From Gammaproteobacteria bacterium (GTDB lineage: Bacteria; Pseudomonadota; Gammaproteobacteria; DSM-16500): a stretch of DNA of 64,000 bases. Location of the stretch: positions 1 to 64,000 of the forward strand of contig JAHCAO010000003.1 of NCBI GenBank assembly GCA_019634835.1. The letters are read 5' to 3'. The notes beneath the pieces were generated by a model that had not been told where the DNA came from, ran no database searches, and saw nothing but the letters and a program-made list of their open reading frames with translations. The number at the start of each line of letters is the position of its first letter. The stretch's first letter is position 1. The translations under genes and the position numbers were made by a program. Of this stretch, positions 27,135-35,589 are shown piece after piece.

Positions 27135-29564
27135 ATGGTATCCGTTTCAACTGACACGACTAATTTGAGTATTCCAGTGTTACCACTGAGGGACGTGGTA
27201 GTCTACCCTTATATGGTCGTACCATTATTTGTTGGTCGCGAACGATCAATCAAAGCGTTAGAAGTAGCAATGGCTGCAGACAAACAGATACTACTTGTTT
27301 CGCAGAAAAATGCGACAGAAGACCAGCCTAGTGAGCAAACGATTTATCAAGTTGGTACGCTTGCAACCGTCTTGCAATTGCTGAAGCTACCTGATGGTAC
27401 TGTAAAAGTGTTGGTTGAAGGAGTAAAACGTGGAAAGATTGTCCGGTTCGTAGAAAAGCAAGATTATTTTCTTGCGGATATCAAATTGTTTGAAGACGAA
27501 CATGCCAGTGATCGCGAAGTGGAAATTTTTATTCGCTCTCTTAAGTCTCAATTTGAACAATATGTAAAGTTGAATAGAAAGATTCCTGCTGAAATTATGG
27601 CATCTATTCTGGCAATCGAAGATGGAGCTAGATTAGGTGATACTATTGCCGCTCATCTCAGTATCAAACTAGAAGAAAAGCAAAAATTGCTAGAGACAAG
27701 TAGTTTGCCTAAACGTCTCGAAAAATTGATGACATTATTAGAAAAAGAGATTGATTTATTACAGGTAGAGAAAAAAATTCGTGGGCGTGTTAAACGCCAA
27801 ATGGAAAAAACACAGCGCGAATATTATTTAAATGAGCAGCTTAAAGCAATTCAAAAAGAATTAAGTGAAGTTGAAAATATTCCTAATGAGTTTGAAGCGA
27901 TTGCTAAAAAAATCGAACAAGCCAAGATGTCAGTTGAAGCGCGTGAAAAGTGTGAAACAGAGTTGCATAAGCTGAAGGGAATGCCTATGCAATCTGCAGA
28001 GGCCACTGTATCACGCAATTACCTTGATGTTATGCTGTCATTGCCATGGAACAAACGAAGTTCTGCTCGTATTAGCCTGACTTCAGCAGAGAAGGTTCTT
28101 GAAGAAGAACATTATGGGTTAAAAGAAGTGAAAGAACGCATCATTGAATATCTTGCAGTACAAAAACGTGTGAAAAAATTGAAAGGCCCAATTTTATGTT
28201 TGGTGGGGCCGCCTGGTGTGGGTAAGACTTCACTAGGGCAATCCATTGCCAATGCAACAGGTCGTAAATTTGTGCGTATGTCACTTGGCGGAGTTCGTGA
28301 TGAAGCAGAAATTCGTGGCCATAGACGCACTTACATTGGAGCAATGCCTGGAAAGATCATTCAAAAACTATCAAAAATAGGTGTGAACAATCCTTTGTTT
28401 TTGTTAGATGAAGTTGACAAAATGTCTATGGATTTTCGTGGTGATCCTGCTTCTGCGTTATTAGAAGTATTGGATCCAGAGCAAAATCATGCGTTTAATG
28501 ATCATTACTTAGAAGTGGATTATGATTTATCCAGTATTATGTTTATGGCGACTGCTAACACACTAGACATTCCTCCAGCGCTACGAGATCGCATGGAGGT
28601 GATACGCATCCCTGGATATACTGAGGACGAAAAAGTAAATATTGCTACTCGACATCTTATACCAAAACAAATTGAAGCCACAGGTTTAAAAGCTTCTGAA
28701 ATTAAGATTCCTGTTGAAACAGTACAAAATATTATTCGCTATTATACACGTGAGGCCGGTGTTCGTAATCTTGAGCGTGAAATATCTAAAATATGCCGCA
28801 AGGTAGTGAAAGAAGTATTATTAAAAACTAAATCAGAAAATGCACAAGTAGAACCTGAAGATCTTGAGCATTATCTTGGTGTAAAACGATATCGTTTTGA
28901 TCTTGCTGAACAACAAGATCAAATTGGTCAAGTGAAAGGGCTTGCTTGGACCGAAGTGGGCGGCGAGTTACTTAGTATTGAAGCAATTGTACTTTCAGGG
29001 AAAGGTAAAACGATTTACACTGGACAGCTTGGCGAAATCATGCAGGAATCCATTCAAGCTGCATTGTCTGTTGTAAGAGCACGTTTTGCGTTGCTAGGCG
29101 TACCGAAAAACTTCTTTGATAAACATGATATTCATATTCATGTTCCTGAAGGTGCAACCCCTAAAGATGGCCCTAGTGCTGGTATTAGTATGTGTACAGC
29201 GTTAGTGTCTGTTCTTACCAATTTACCTGTACGCTCTGATTTTGCGATGACAGGAGAAATTACCCTGCGTGGTGAAGTGTTGCCCATAGGTGGTGTAAAG
29301 GAAAAGTTATTGGCTGCACACCGAAGTGGAATAAAGAATGTCATTATACCTATTGAAAACGTCAAGGATTTAAAAGAAATTCCTGATAACATTAAACAAG
29401 ATTTGATTATTAAGCCTGTCAGGTGGATTGACGAGGTGTTAAATTTAGCGATTAGTGGATACCCTCAACGATTGCCGCGTAAGAATAAAAAGGTTAAGTC
29501 TGCAATTGTCGGTGTTGATAAGAAAGATAAGATACGTAAAAAAGAAAGGATTCAAGCTCATTGA
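27135..29564 (+). CDS. lon: Lon ATP-dependent protease
   Basis: 809-residue LonA. It has an N-terminal substrate-binding domain starting IPVLPLRDVVVYPYMVVPL, coiled region RQMEKTQREYYLNEQLKAIQ, AAA+ module with Walker A GPPGVGKTS and Walker B FLLDEVDK, and the C-terminal Ser-Lys protease with catalytic Ser in KDGPSAGIS and Lys in GGVKEKLLAA. It degrades misfolded and short-lived regulatory proteins in the cytoplasm. The C-terminal tail is strongly basic (RKNKKVKSA ... KKDKIRKKERIQ), longer than in E. coli. CGGAGGGATAATT gives a strong ribosome-binding site. It is the last gene before the hupB promoter. Confidence 0.98.
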   Translation: MVSVSTDTTNLSIPVLPLRDVVVYPYMVVPLFVGRERSIKALEVAMAADKQILLVSQKNATEDQPSEQTIYQVGTLATVLQLLKLPDGTVKVLVEGVKRGKIVRFVEKQDYFLADIKLFEDEHASDREVEIFIRSLKSQFEQYVKLNRKIPAEIMASILAIEDGARLGDTIAAHLSIKLEEKQKLLETSSLPKRLEKLMTLLEKEIDLLQVEKKIRGRVKRQMEKTQREYYLNEQLKAIQKELSEVENIPNEFEAIAKKIEQAKMSVEAREKCETELHKLKGMPMQSAEATVSRNYLDVMLSLPWNKRSSARISLTSAEKVLEEEHYGLKEVKERIIEYLAVQKRVKKLKGPILCLVGPPGVGKTSLGQSIANATGRKFVRMSLGGVRDEAEIRGHRRTYIGAMPGKIIQKLSKIGVNNPLFLLDEVDKMSMDFRGDPASALLEVLDPEQNHAFNDHYLEVDYDLSSIMFMATANTLDIPPALRDRMEVIRIPGYTEDEKVNIATRHLIPKQIEATGLKASEIKIPVETVQNIIRYYTREAGVRNLEREISKICRKVVKEVLLKTKSENAQVEPEDLEHYLGVKRYRFDLAEQQDQIGQVKGLAWTEVGGELLSIEAIVLSGKGKTIYTGQLGEIMQESIQAALSVVRARFALLGVPKNFFDKHDIHIHVPEGATPKDGPSAGISMCTALVSVLTNLPVRSDFAMTGEITLRGEVLPIGGVKEKLLAAHRSGIKNVIIPIENVKDLKEIPDNIKQDLIIKPVRWIDEVLNLAISGYPQRLPRKNKKVKSAIVGVDKKDKIRKKERIQAH

Positions 29565-29691
29565 GGATATTTTTAAAAACCTGGATAGTATAAGGGCTGT
29601 TGAGAATTCAATTGTCAATCAGCGCTAATCAATGTATTGTGCGGGCACTTTGTGTTAAGAAGAAAAAAATCTTTAATATGCTATAACTTGC

Positions 29692-29721
29692 TTGACATAA
29701 GTTTCATGCTATTGGTATAAA
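29692..29721 (+). promoter_or_regulatory. Sigma-70 type promoter of hupB
   Basis: TTGACA at 29692-29697, an 18-base spacer, then TATAAA at 29716-29721. It lies about 105 bases before the HU start in an otherwise empty 261-base gap, so HU (and possibly the two tRNAs behind it) has its own strong promoter apart from lon. Confidence 0.75.
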
Positions 29722-29825
29722 TCACACTTCATCGCGGGCTGTCGGTTTACACGGAATGTATGCTGGGTTGATCATAGTGAATTAATAGACAAGATTATTT
29801 TAACCATGGATAGAGAGAAGAATGT

Positions 29826-30110
29826 ATGAATAGAACAGAACTGATAGATCTTATTTCTGAGAAAGCTGAATTAACAAAAACATCTGCATCACGAGCATTG
29901 GATGCATTGCTAGAAGGAGTCACTGTGTCATTACAAAATGGTGATCCAGTTGTGCTAGTAAATTTTGGTACATTTACTGTGAAGCAGCGTGCAGCACGTG
30001 AAGGCCGCAATCCTTCCACGGGTGAAAAAATAAAAATTAAAGCAGCAAAAGTAGTTGGTTTTAAAGCAGGTAAAGCGTTAAAAGAAGCAGTAAAAGAGGA
30101 TGCTAAATAG
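29826..30110 (+). CDS. hupB: DNA-binding protein HU-beta
   Basis: 94 residues, a standard [33 protein letters not shown] (helical dimer part), then [31 protein letters not shown] with the beta-arm tip RNPSTG that grips the minor groove, and a basic C-terminal helix. It has four more residues than E. coli HupB (KEDAK tail). It compacts and bends DNA. Located directly after lon as in many gammaproteobacteria; AGAGAAG serves as ribosome-binding site. tRNA-Val begins 18 bases beyond the stop, so read-through is likely. Confidence 0.98.
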   Translation: MNRTELIDLISEKAELTKTSASRALDALLEGVTVSLQNGDPVVLVNFGTFTVKQRAAREGRNPSTGEKIKIKAAKVVGFKAGKALKEAVKEDAK

Positions 30111-30127
30111 TGCATCCATATTTTGCT

Positions 30128-30200
30128 GGGTGCTTAGCTCAGCTGGTAGAGCGGCGCCCTTACAAGGCGTAGGTCGGGGGTTCGATCCCCTCAGCACCCA
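30128..30200 (+). tRNA. tRNA-Val (UAC)
   Basis: The acceptor GGGTGCT pairs with AGCACCC. D arm GCTCAGCTGGTAGAGC; anticodon stem GCGCC/GGCGT around CTTACAA, anticodon TAC; T arm GGGGGTTCGATCCCCT. The discriminator is A and no CCA is encoded. Confidence 0.97.
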
Positions 30201-30262
30201 AGAATAAACGTGTTTGATGTGTTGTATATTTTGTAAGAATGTTGTAGAAAGCGTTTCTGTAT

Positions 30263-30336
30263 GGAGTGGTAGTTCAGTTGGTTAGAATACCGGCCTGTCA
30301 CGCCGGGGGTCGCGGGTTCGAGTCCCGTCCACTCCG
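30263..30336 (+). tRNA. tRNA-Asp (GUC)
   Basis: The acceptor GGAGTGG pairs with CCACTCC. Anticodon stem CCGGC/GCCGG around CTGTCAC, anticodon GTC; T arm CGCGGGTTCGAGTCCCG. The discriminator is G and no CCA is encoded. It lies 62 bases after tRNA-Val and probably shares its transcript. Confidence 0.97.
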
Positions 30337-30554
30337 TAAGTTTATGTTCTTGAATACTTTCCCGCTGCAAATTTGTAATATACTGGTCAAGCCTGCAGTG
30401 GTATAGCGTAGTCTGCTCTGGCATGGTTTCTGGCTAGGCATGTTCATAGATTTAGTATAAATCTTTATGTGCACACTTATTTAAAGGGAAAGAAGTAGAG
30501 TTTAGTGTGACAAAGGATGCGCTTTTACTGTAATTAAGATAGAGAGCGAATAAA

Positions 30555-32456
30555 ATGCTTCAAACCATTCGTGAGCATACTCAAGGTTGGATCGCTGGTA
30601 CCATTATTACTATTATCATCCTCACATTTGCTCTATGGGGAATACATAGTTATTTTGTTGGGGGAACGAATAATACTACTGTTGCTGAGGTAAATGGAGC
30701 TGTTATTACAAAGGAGCAGCTGGCCGTTTCTTATGAACGTCTGCGCCATCAAATACAAAACCAGTACGGTACAGGTTCTATCACAGTTAAGGATGAATCT
30801 TTACTTAAAAGCCGTGCTATGCAAGCATTAATTGACATTGAAGTACTTAAGCAAGCATCAAGCAAGCAAGGTTTTCGTGTTTCTGATAGACAAATCGATA
30901 ATTATTTACAAAGTATGCCGGAATTTCAAATTAACGGGCAGTTTTCATTAGATCGCTTTCAAGAAACGCTTTCATCGACATTGCTATCTACCAGTGAGTT
31001 TCTTGAGTTAATTAGAACGAGCTTACTGATTGATCAGCCTAAGTTAGGATTTGTCTTTACCTCGTTTACACTACCAGATGAAGCTGAAGATACTATTTCA
31101 TTGGTTAATCAAGAACGCAGCATTGAATATCTCAACATACCTTTGTCGTATTTTCTTTCACAGCCTCTTGTTATTTCTCCGCAAAAAATTCAATCTTATT
31201 ATGATCAGAACAAGAATGATTTCATGACACCAGAGCAAGTTAACGTTGAATTTCTTGAGCTATCACTTAAAGAGTTATCAACAAAAATTACTCCTACTGA
31301 TACTATGCTAAAGAGTTTTTATAATGAAAATATTAACTCATATACTCAACCCACGCAGTGGAAAATTGCTAGTATTGAAATTCCCGTCTCTTTAAATGTA
31401 ACGCAAGATGAAATGAATCAAACGACTAAGAAAGCAGCAGCGTTAGCCCTTGCTGTCAAAAATAATGGAGATTTATCAAAACTTGCAAAGCAATATTCAG
31501 GAAATCTCACTATTGAAGGTTGGAAAACGTTAACACAGGTGCCAGCGGAACTGCAGAAAGCGGTTGCTTCATTAACTAAGCCAGGCGATGTATCTCAGCC
31601 ATTTAAAACTAGCAAAGGACTGATGGTAGTTAAAGCAGTAGATATTCAAGAACCTAAGATGCAATCCTTTAATGTGGTAAAGGATAAAGTGAAAGAAGCT
31701 TATGTACGCCGACATGCCGAAGAAAAATTTGCGGAATTACGAGATCAATTAGCTGAATTGACCTATGAACATCCTGATTCATTATCGTTTGCATCCAAAG
31801 TAATGAATTTGCCTGTAAAAACTAGCGAGTTATTTACAAAGGACAAGCCAGGAAAAGATATTTCACTGTATAAGAAAGTACGAGATGTAGCATTTAGTAA
31901 TGATGTGATAAATTTACAAAACAATAGCGATGTGATTCAGCTTAATCCGGAAACTATAGTTGTATTGCGTATAAAATCACATGTTGCGTCAGCATTGTTG
32001 CCACTGAGTGAAATTTCTAAACAAATTGAAGAAAAGCTCAAAGCCCAAGAAGCTGAAACACAAGCGGCTAAATTTGCTGAGACGTTGCAAGCTAAATTAC
32101 AAGCAGGTGAAGATCCGAAGCAATTAGCGAATGCCTATAAACTTAAATGGATTTCGAAGGACTTAATAGGACGCTATTCAACGAAGCTGGATACAGCGAT
32201 ATTAGATCTAGCTTTTCGCTTACCTAATCCAAGTACTATCCAAAATAAGGTAGCTTATGGCGTAGCAAGACTGCCAAATGGATATGCCATTGTTGCGTTA
32301 AAATCAGTGAAGAATGGCACCGTGACTGATAAGAAGCAAATAGCGATTTTTGCAGAGCAGATTCAAAATAACGAAGGTTTGCTTGAATATGAGTTATATA
32401 AACGCAGTCAAACAGAAAAAGCAAAGATCCATGTAAATATTCCTCATGTTGCTTAG
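30555..32456 (+). CDS. ppiD: PpiD-like periplasmic folding chaperone
   Basis: 633 residues: a short cytoplasmic start, one membrane anchor (about residues 15-37, IAGTIITIIILTFALWGIHSYF), then a SurA-like N-terminal chaperone region (about 50-200), a parvulin-type domain (about 270-370, with AKQYSG, LTKPGDVSQPFKTSKGLMVVKA) and a C-terminal chaperone part. It sits at the inner membrane next to the Sec translocon and helps exported proteins fold. The parvulin domain of E. coli PpiD is inactive, and this one also departs from active consensus. Its position after hupB matches the E. coli order. The 218-base gap before it, after tRNA-Asp, shows no other gene. Confidence 0.95.
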   Translation: MLQTIREHTQGWIAGTIITIIILTFALWGIHSYFVGGTNNTTVAEVNGAVITKEQLAVSYERLRHQIQNQYGTGSITVKDESLLKSRAMQALIDIEVLKQASSKQGFRVSDRQIDNYLQSMPEFQINGQFSLDRFQETLSSTLLSTSEFLELIRTSLLIDQPKLGFVFTSFTLPDEAEDTISLVNQERSIEYLNIPLSYFLSQPLVISPQKIQSYYDQNKNDFMTPEQVNVEFLELSLKELSTKITPTDTMLKSFYNENINSYTQPTQWKIASIEIPVSLNVTQDEMNQTTKKAAALALAVKNNGDLSKLAKQYSGNLTIEGWKTLTQVPAELQKAVASLTKPGDVSQPFKTSKGLMVVKAVDIQEPKMQSFNVVKDKVKEAYVRRHAEEKFAELRDQLAELTYEHPDSLSFASKVMNLPVKTSELFTKDKPGKDISLYKKVRDVAFSNDVINLQNNSDVIQLNPETIVVLRIKSHVASALLPLSEISKQIEEKLKAQEAETQAAKFAETLQAKLQAGEDPKQLANAYKLKWISKDLIGRYSTKLDTAILDLAFRLPNPSTIQNKVAYGVARLPNGYAIVALKSVKNGTVTDKKQIAIFAEQIQNNEGLLEYELYKRSQTEKAKIHVNIPHVA

Positions 32457-32531
32457 TTAACTATATTTTCATCGTTTTTTGTAAGCTCAACAGGATCATT
32501 AGCGTTTTTGCTATGGAGAAACGCATATTCA

Positions 32532-33497
32532 TCATTGAAAAGAATTACATTGAAAGCAACGATGCGGTTGTAAATCATTAACTGCCATCTGCTCTTTAAA
32601 ATGCGATTCAAGATTAATAAATTGTTTTATTCTTTTATCATACAATACCATTATAGCGTCCAAATCATCGAAAGTAGGCTCATCGTGACCTGGTGAGCTG
32701 TTGCGTCCACTCGCTCGCAGGTGCCCCCCTTTATATACCGCAAAACTAATACCTAATTTAGAGTTACCATTAAACCAATTTTCTAGCTCGCAAGCTATCC
32801 AATTATAAAATTGTGTTGATAATTGTAATGGGTAACTAAATATAGGCAAGGGATAAAAAGGTACGTTAGAGCAGTATTCATAAACTACGTGCATAGGGAG
32901 AAGTTTCTGTGCGCCGCCAACATCTTCTCTCCATTGCTTATCAATTATATTCCAATCTTTAGTTTCAGGAGTGTTTAAAAAATTAGCTTGTATTTGTAGT
33001 GTTTTAATGATGGTATTTTCAAAATCAAAATGCTTTTCCGTGATTATTTGTTCATTCAGTCTGTAGGTAACACCTTTTGCGTTTAGTTCATTATATTGTG
33101 TTAATAATCTTGCTAAAGCCTCTTTACCTTTTTCGTTTTTGGGTAGGCAATCGAGCATTGTTGTCCACATGTATTTATCCAAAGCCCAAAGTGCATATTC
33201 AAAGCCACTAATTTTGATGAAAATTCGATTGGAACAATCGGTTATCTGTTCTTCTCTTGCAAAGAGAATAGAGATATCTTTCTCAAGCATCTCTTCAACC
33301 GTATCATATTTGCTACATACCACCGCGTGTAAAAAATCGTGTACAGATTTACGGATATCAAGTATGGGTTTAAAAAGACTTAAACATGTCTTTGAAACCA
33401 AGGCATAATCAGCTACATTCGATGTAGGTAAATATTGCACTATTTTACACTGGATCTCTGGTGGAATTTTGTTAAATAATTTAAATTTACGTTGCAT
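32532..33497 (-). CDS. F-box protein, candidate secreted effector
   Basis: 321 residues. Near the N-terminus (about residues 7-46) is an F-box: LFNKIPPEIQCKIVQYLP, then ADYALVSKTCLSLFKP, the LPxEI...YLP...VSKxW pattern that binds Skp1 in eukaryotic SCF ubiquitin ligases. The rest (FEYALWALDKYMWTTMLD, HVVYEYCSNVPFYPLP, FYNWIACELENWF, DLDAIMVLYDKRIKQF) resembles a C-terminal module I recall from Legionellales effector-like proteins. There is no signal peptide or membrane span, as expected for type IV Dot/Icm substrates. I chose the ATG; a GTG 15 bases upstream is possible. It sits with the ankyrin gene in an island between ppiD and dnaE. Host-cell function is inference. Confidence 0.75.
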   Translation of the reverse strand: MQRKFKLFNKIPPEIQCKIVQYLPTSNVADYALVSKTCLSLFKPILDIRKSVHDFLHAVVCSKYDTVEEMLEKDISILFAREEQITDCSNRIFIKISGFEYALWALDKYMWTTMLDCLPKNEKGKEALARLLTQYNELNAKGVTYRLNEQIITEKHFDFENTIIKTLQIQANFLNTPETKDWNIIDKQWREDVGGAQKLLPMHVVYEYCSNVPFYPLPIFSYPLQLSTQFYNWIACELENWFNGNSKLGISFAVYKGGHLRASGRNSSPGHDEPTFDDLDAIMVLYDKRIKQFINLESHFKEQMAVNDLQPHRCFQCNSFQ

Positions 33498-33595
33498 ACA
33501 TATTTTCACCACTAATCACAAAAAATTAACTTAAAAAATTATTATGCTAAAAATACCCAACATAAATTAATCTTTAGCATCACGAGTTTGAGTTA

Positions 33596-35317
33596 CTACA
33601 GATCAGGTGTATTGGAGGATGGGGGCGTCAATGTTTCTTTGCTTTCTTCTTTATCATTGTTTTCAGAGGTAAACAATGATAAAGGAGCATTTACAAAAGA
33701 CGTCGTGTTAGCTTGCTGTTTTTGTTCTAAATGACTAACAATATCCAAAAGGTTTTCTTCTTTAGACCAGCGGATTGCTTTTTCTAGTGAAGAAGAGGAC
33801 ATCGTACTCTCAGATGGAAGTTTATTCAATATAATGTATTTTAATAGCTCACTGATTGCGGCGTGATTGTTTTTTTCAAGTGCAATATCCAATGCAGTTT
33901 CTCCTGCTGTGTTTTTATGAGTCAAGCTCGCTCCATTTTCCAGTAATAGTTGAAACAAATTTACATTTTTCTGGGTATATTTTGTTGACAGGCAGGCAAC
34001 CTGTAGAGGCGTATGATTATCTATCCCTATTGCATTAATATCTTGAAATTTTTGAGACTGAATCATTAATCTAACAATGTCTAATAGCCCAGTTTGGCAA
34101 GCAACATAAAAAGGAGAAATTTTCTTTTTCCCTGTTTTATTAATGTCAATATTGTTTTGTTTTAATAGTTCCTTTGCTATCTCTGAATGCCTATTTAGGC
34201 AAGCCAGATAAAGAGGGGTATCTCCGTTTTTATCTTCTTTATTAACGTCAATATTGTTTTGTTTTAATAGTTCTTTCACTATCTCTGAATATCCATAAAA
34301 ACAAGCAATGCTAAGAGGAGTATCTCCTGTATCTTTTGTTTCTTGATTAATGTTCTTATATGTTGGTTGTTGTTTTAATACTTCTTTAACTATTTCTAAA
34401 TGTCCATTCTCACAAGCAGCATAAAGTAATCCCACAGTGTTACAGTCATACATTTCAATTTGTTTAGTTTGAACAGGGTGTTTTTTGTCAAACTCTTTAA
34501 AAGATTTATTAAGCTTTTTAAGTACATCTAGTTCAGAGACATTTGTAAATACCTGGGTACAAAAAATTACATAGGGAGACTCTTCTTTTCTAAACCAGGT
34601 TAAATTGCCGTCAACAAGGCTAAATGAGGTGTTACCCACAATGTTAAACGAGGTAAAAATACTATCAACAAGCTCTTTATTGGTAAGTTCTCGAAAATAA
34701 GATGGATTGTTAGGATATCGTATGAAATCATTTATATCCACGTAAAGCCATTTATCTATTTTATTATTATATCTTAAATAAACAGTATGATTACTACTTC
34801 CCAAAAGAATTGGAAGAAAGGTATTTCTAATCTGCTTTAATAGGCTTTCTAATTCAATTACATAAGAAGTTAAGCCCGCCTTATCAAGGGCATAGCTTTT
34901 ATCCAATAAAATGGATACAGATTTCTCCTCTTCTTTTGGGCTAATAAGGGAGTAAGTTGCATTAATATTGGTCTGGGGAATATAGCGGTTACCAAATACA
35001 TCCTGATGCGAACTTGGTGATTGATACAGCTTAGTTCCTTCAAAGAAAGGAATTAGAGCATGTTGTATGGGTTTTCGAGGAGGTAATTTTTTTTTAATTC
35101 TCTCTTTTTCTTCTTCTATTTCTTTTTTTAATTGCTCGAAATTATTTTTGTATGTAGTAAGGAAATCAAGTCTTTCAAAAAAAGTTTTTTCATCTCGTGC
35201 AAGTGCTGCCTGCATTAACATCCCCGAGAATCCGTGACATAAACCACGCTGGGTTATGTCAAAATAGTCTAGAAGACTCGCTAATTGTAATAAATCAGAG
35301 TGGGTTAATTTAGGCAT
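33596..35317 (-). CDS. Ankyrin-repeat protein with possible papain-like N-terminal domain
   Basis: 573 residues. About 290-500 hold five to six ankyrin repeats (GLLYAACENGHLEIVKEVL, DTPLSIACFYGYSEIVKELL, DTPLYLACLNRHSEIAKELL, and others). The N-terminal ~220 residues have GLCHGFSGMLMQA (Cys27), SSNHTVYLRY (His177) and KWLYVDINDF (Asp194/197), in the order and spacing of YopT-like papain-fold cysteine proteases, with a basic/acidic coiled stretch (about 60-80) inserted. N-termini of this GxCxG...ALIPFFEGTKLYQ kind recur in Legionellales effector-like proteins. The tail is Ser/Thr/Glu-rich, a common feature of Dot/Icm signals. It neighbours the F-box gene on the same strand. Protease activity is a hypothesis from three residues. 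Confidence 0.8.
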   Translation of the reverse strand: MPKLTHSDLLQLASLLDYFDITQRGLCHGFSGMLMQAALARDEKTFFERLDFLTTYKNNFEQLKKEIEEEKERIKKKLPPRKPIQHALIPFFEGTKLYQSPSSHQDVFGNRYIPQTNINATYSLISPKEEEKSVSILLDKSYALDKAGLTSYVIELESLLKQIRNTFLPILLGSSNHTVYLRYNNKIDKWLYVDINDFIRYPNNPSYFRELTNKELVDSIFTSFNIVGNTSFSLVDGNLTWFRKEESPYVIFCTQVFTNVSELDVLKKLNKSFKEFDKKHPVQTKQIEMYDCNTVGLLYAACENGHLEIVKEVLKQQPTYKNINQETKDTGDTPLSIACFYGYSEIVKELLKQNNIDVNKEDKNGDTPLYLACLNRHSEIAKELLKQNNIDINKTGKKKISPFYVACQTGLLDIVRLMIQSQKFQDINAIGIDNHTPLQVACLSTKYTQKNVNLFQLLLENGASLTHKNTAGETALDIALEKNNHAAISELLKYIILNKLPSESTMSSSSLEKAIRWSKEENLLDIVSHLEQKQQANTTSFVNAPLSLFTSENNDKEESKETLTPPSSNTPDL

Positions 35318-35589
35318 ATTAATAACTACGAATTTCTAATTAAAATTAATTTGACAACTATATCACAAAATAGCTAAAAATAGATAATAAGTCCAAAATT
35401 AGTACATTATCTTATTTCAAATTTATTCAAATGCTTATAATTCTGGATTTTAGTTATTAAGCTATTATTAATGTTTAAATGTGTTCCTTGAGATTTTTCT
35501 TTCGAGGGTAGTGTGGAAGAACCGACAAAAGTGTCTGGTTTTTAATTATGTCAAACATTCGGCAGCAGAGCATAATCTTAAGTTATCGT

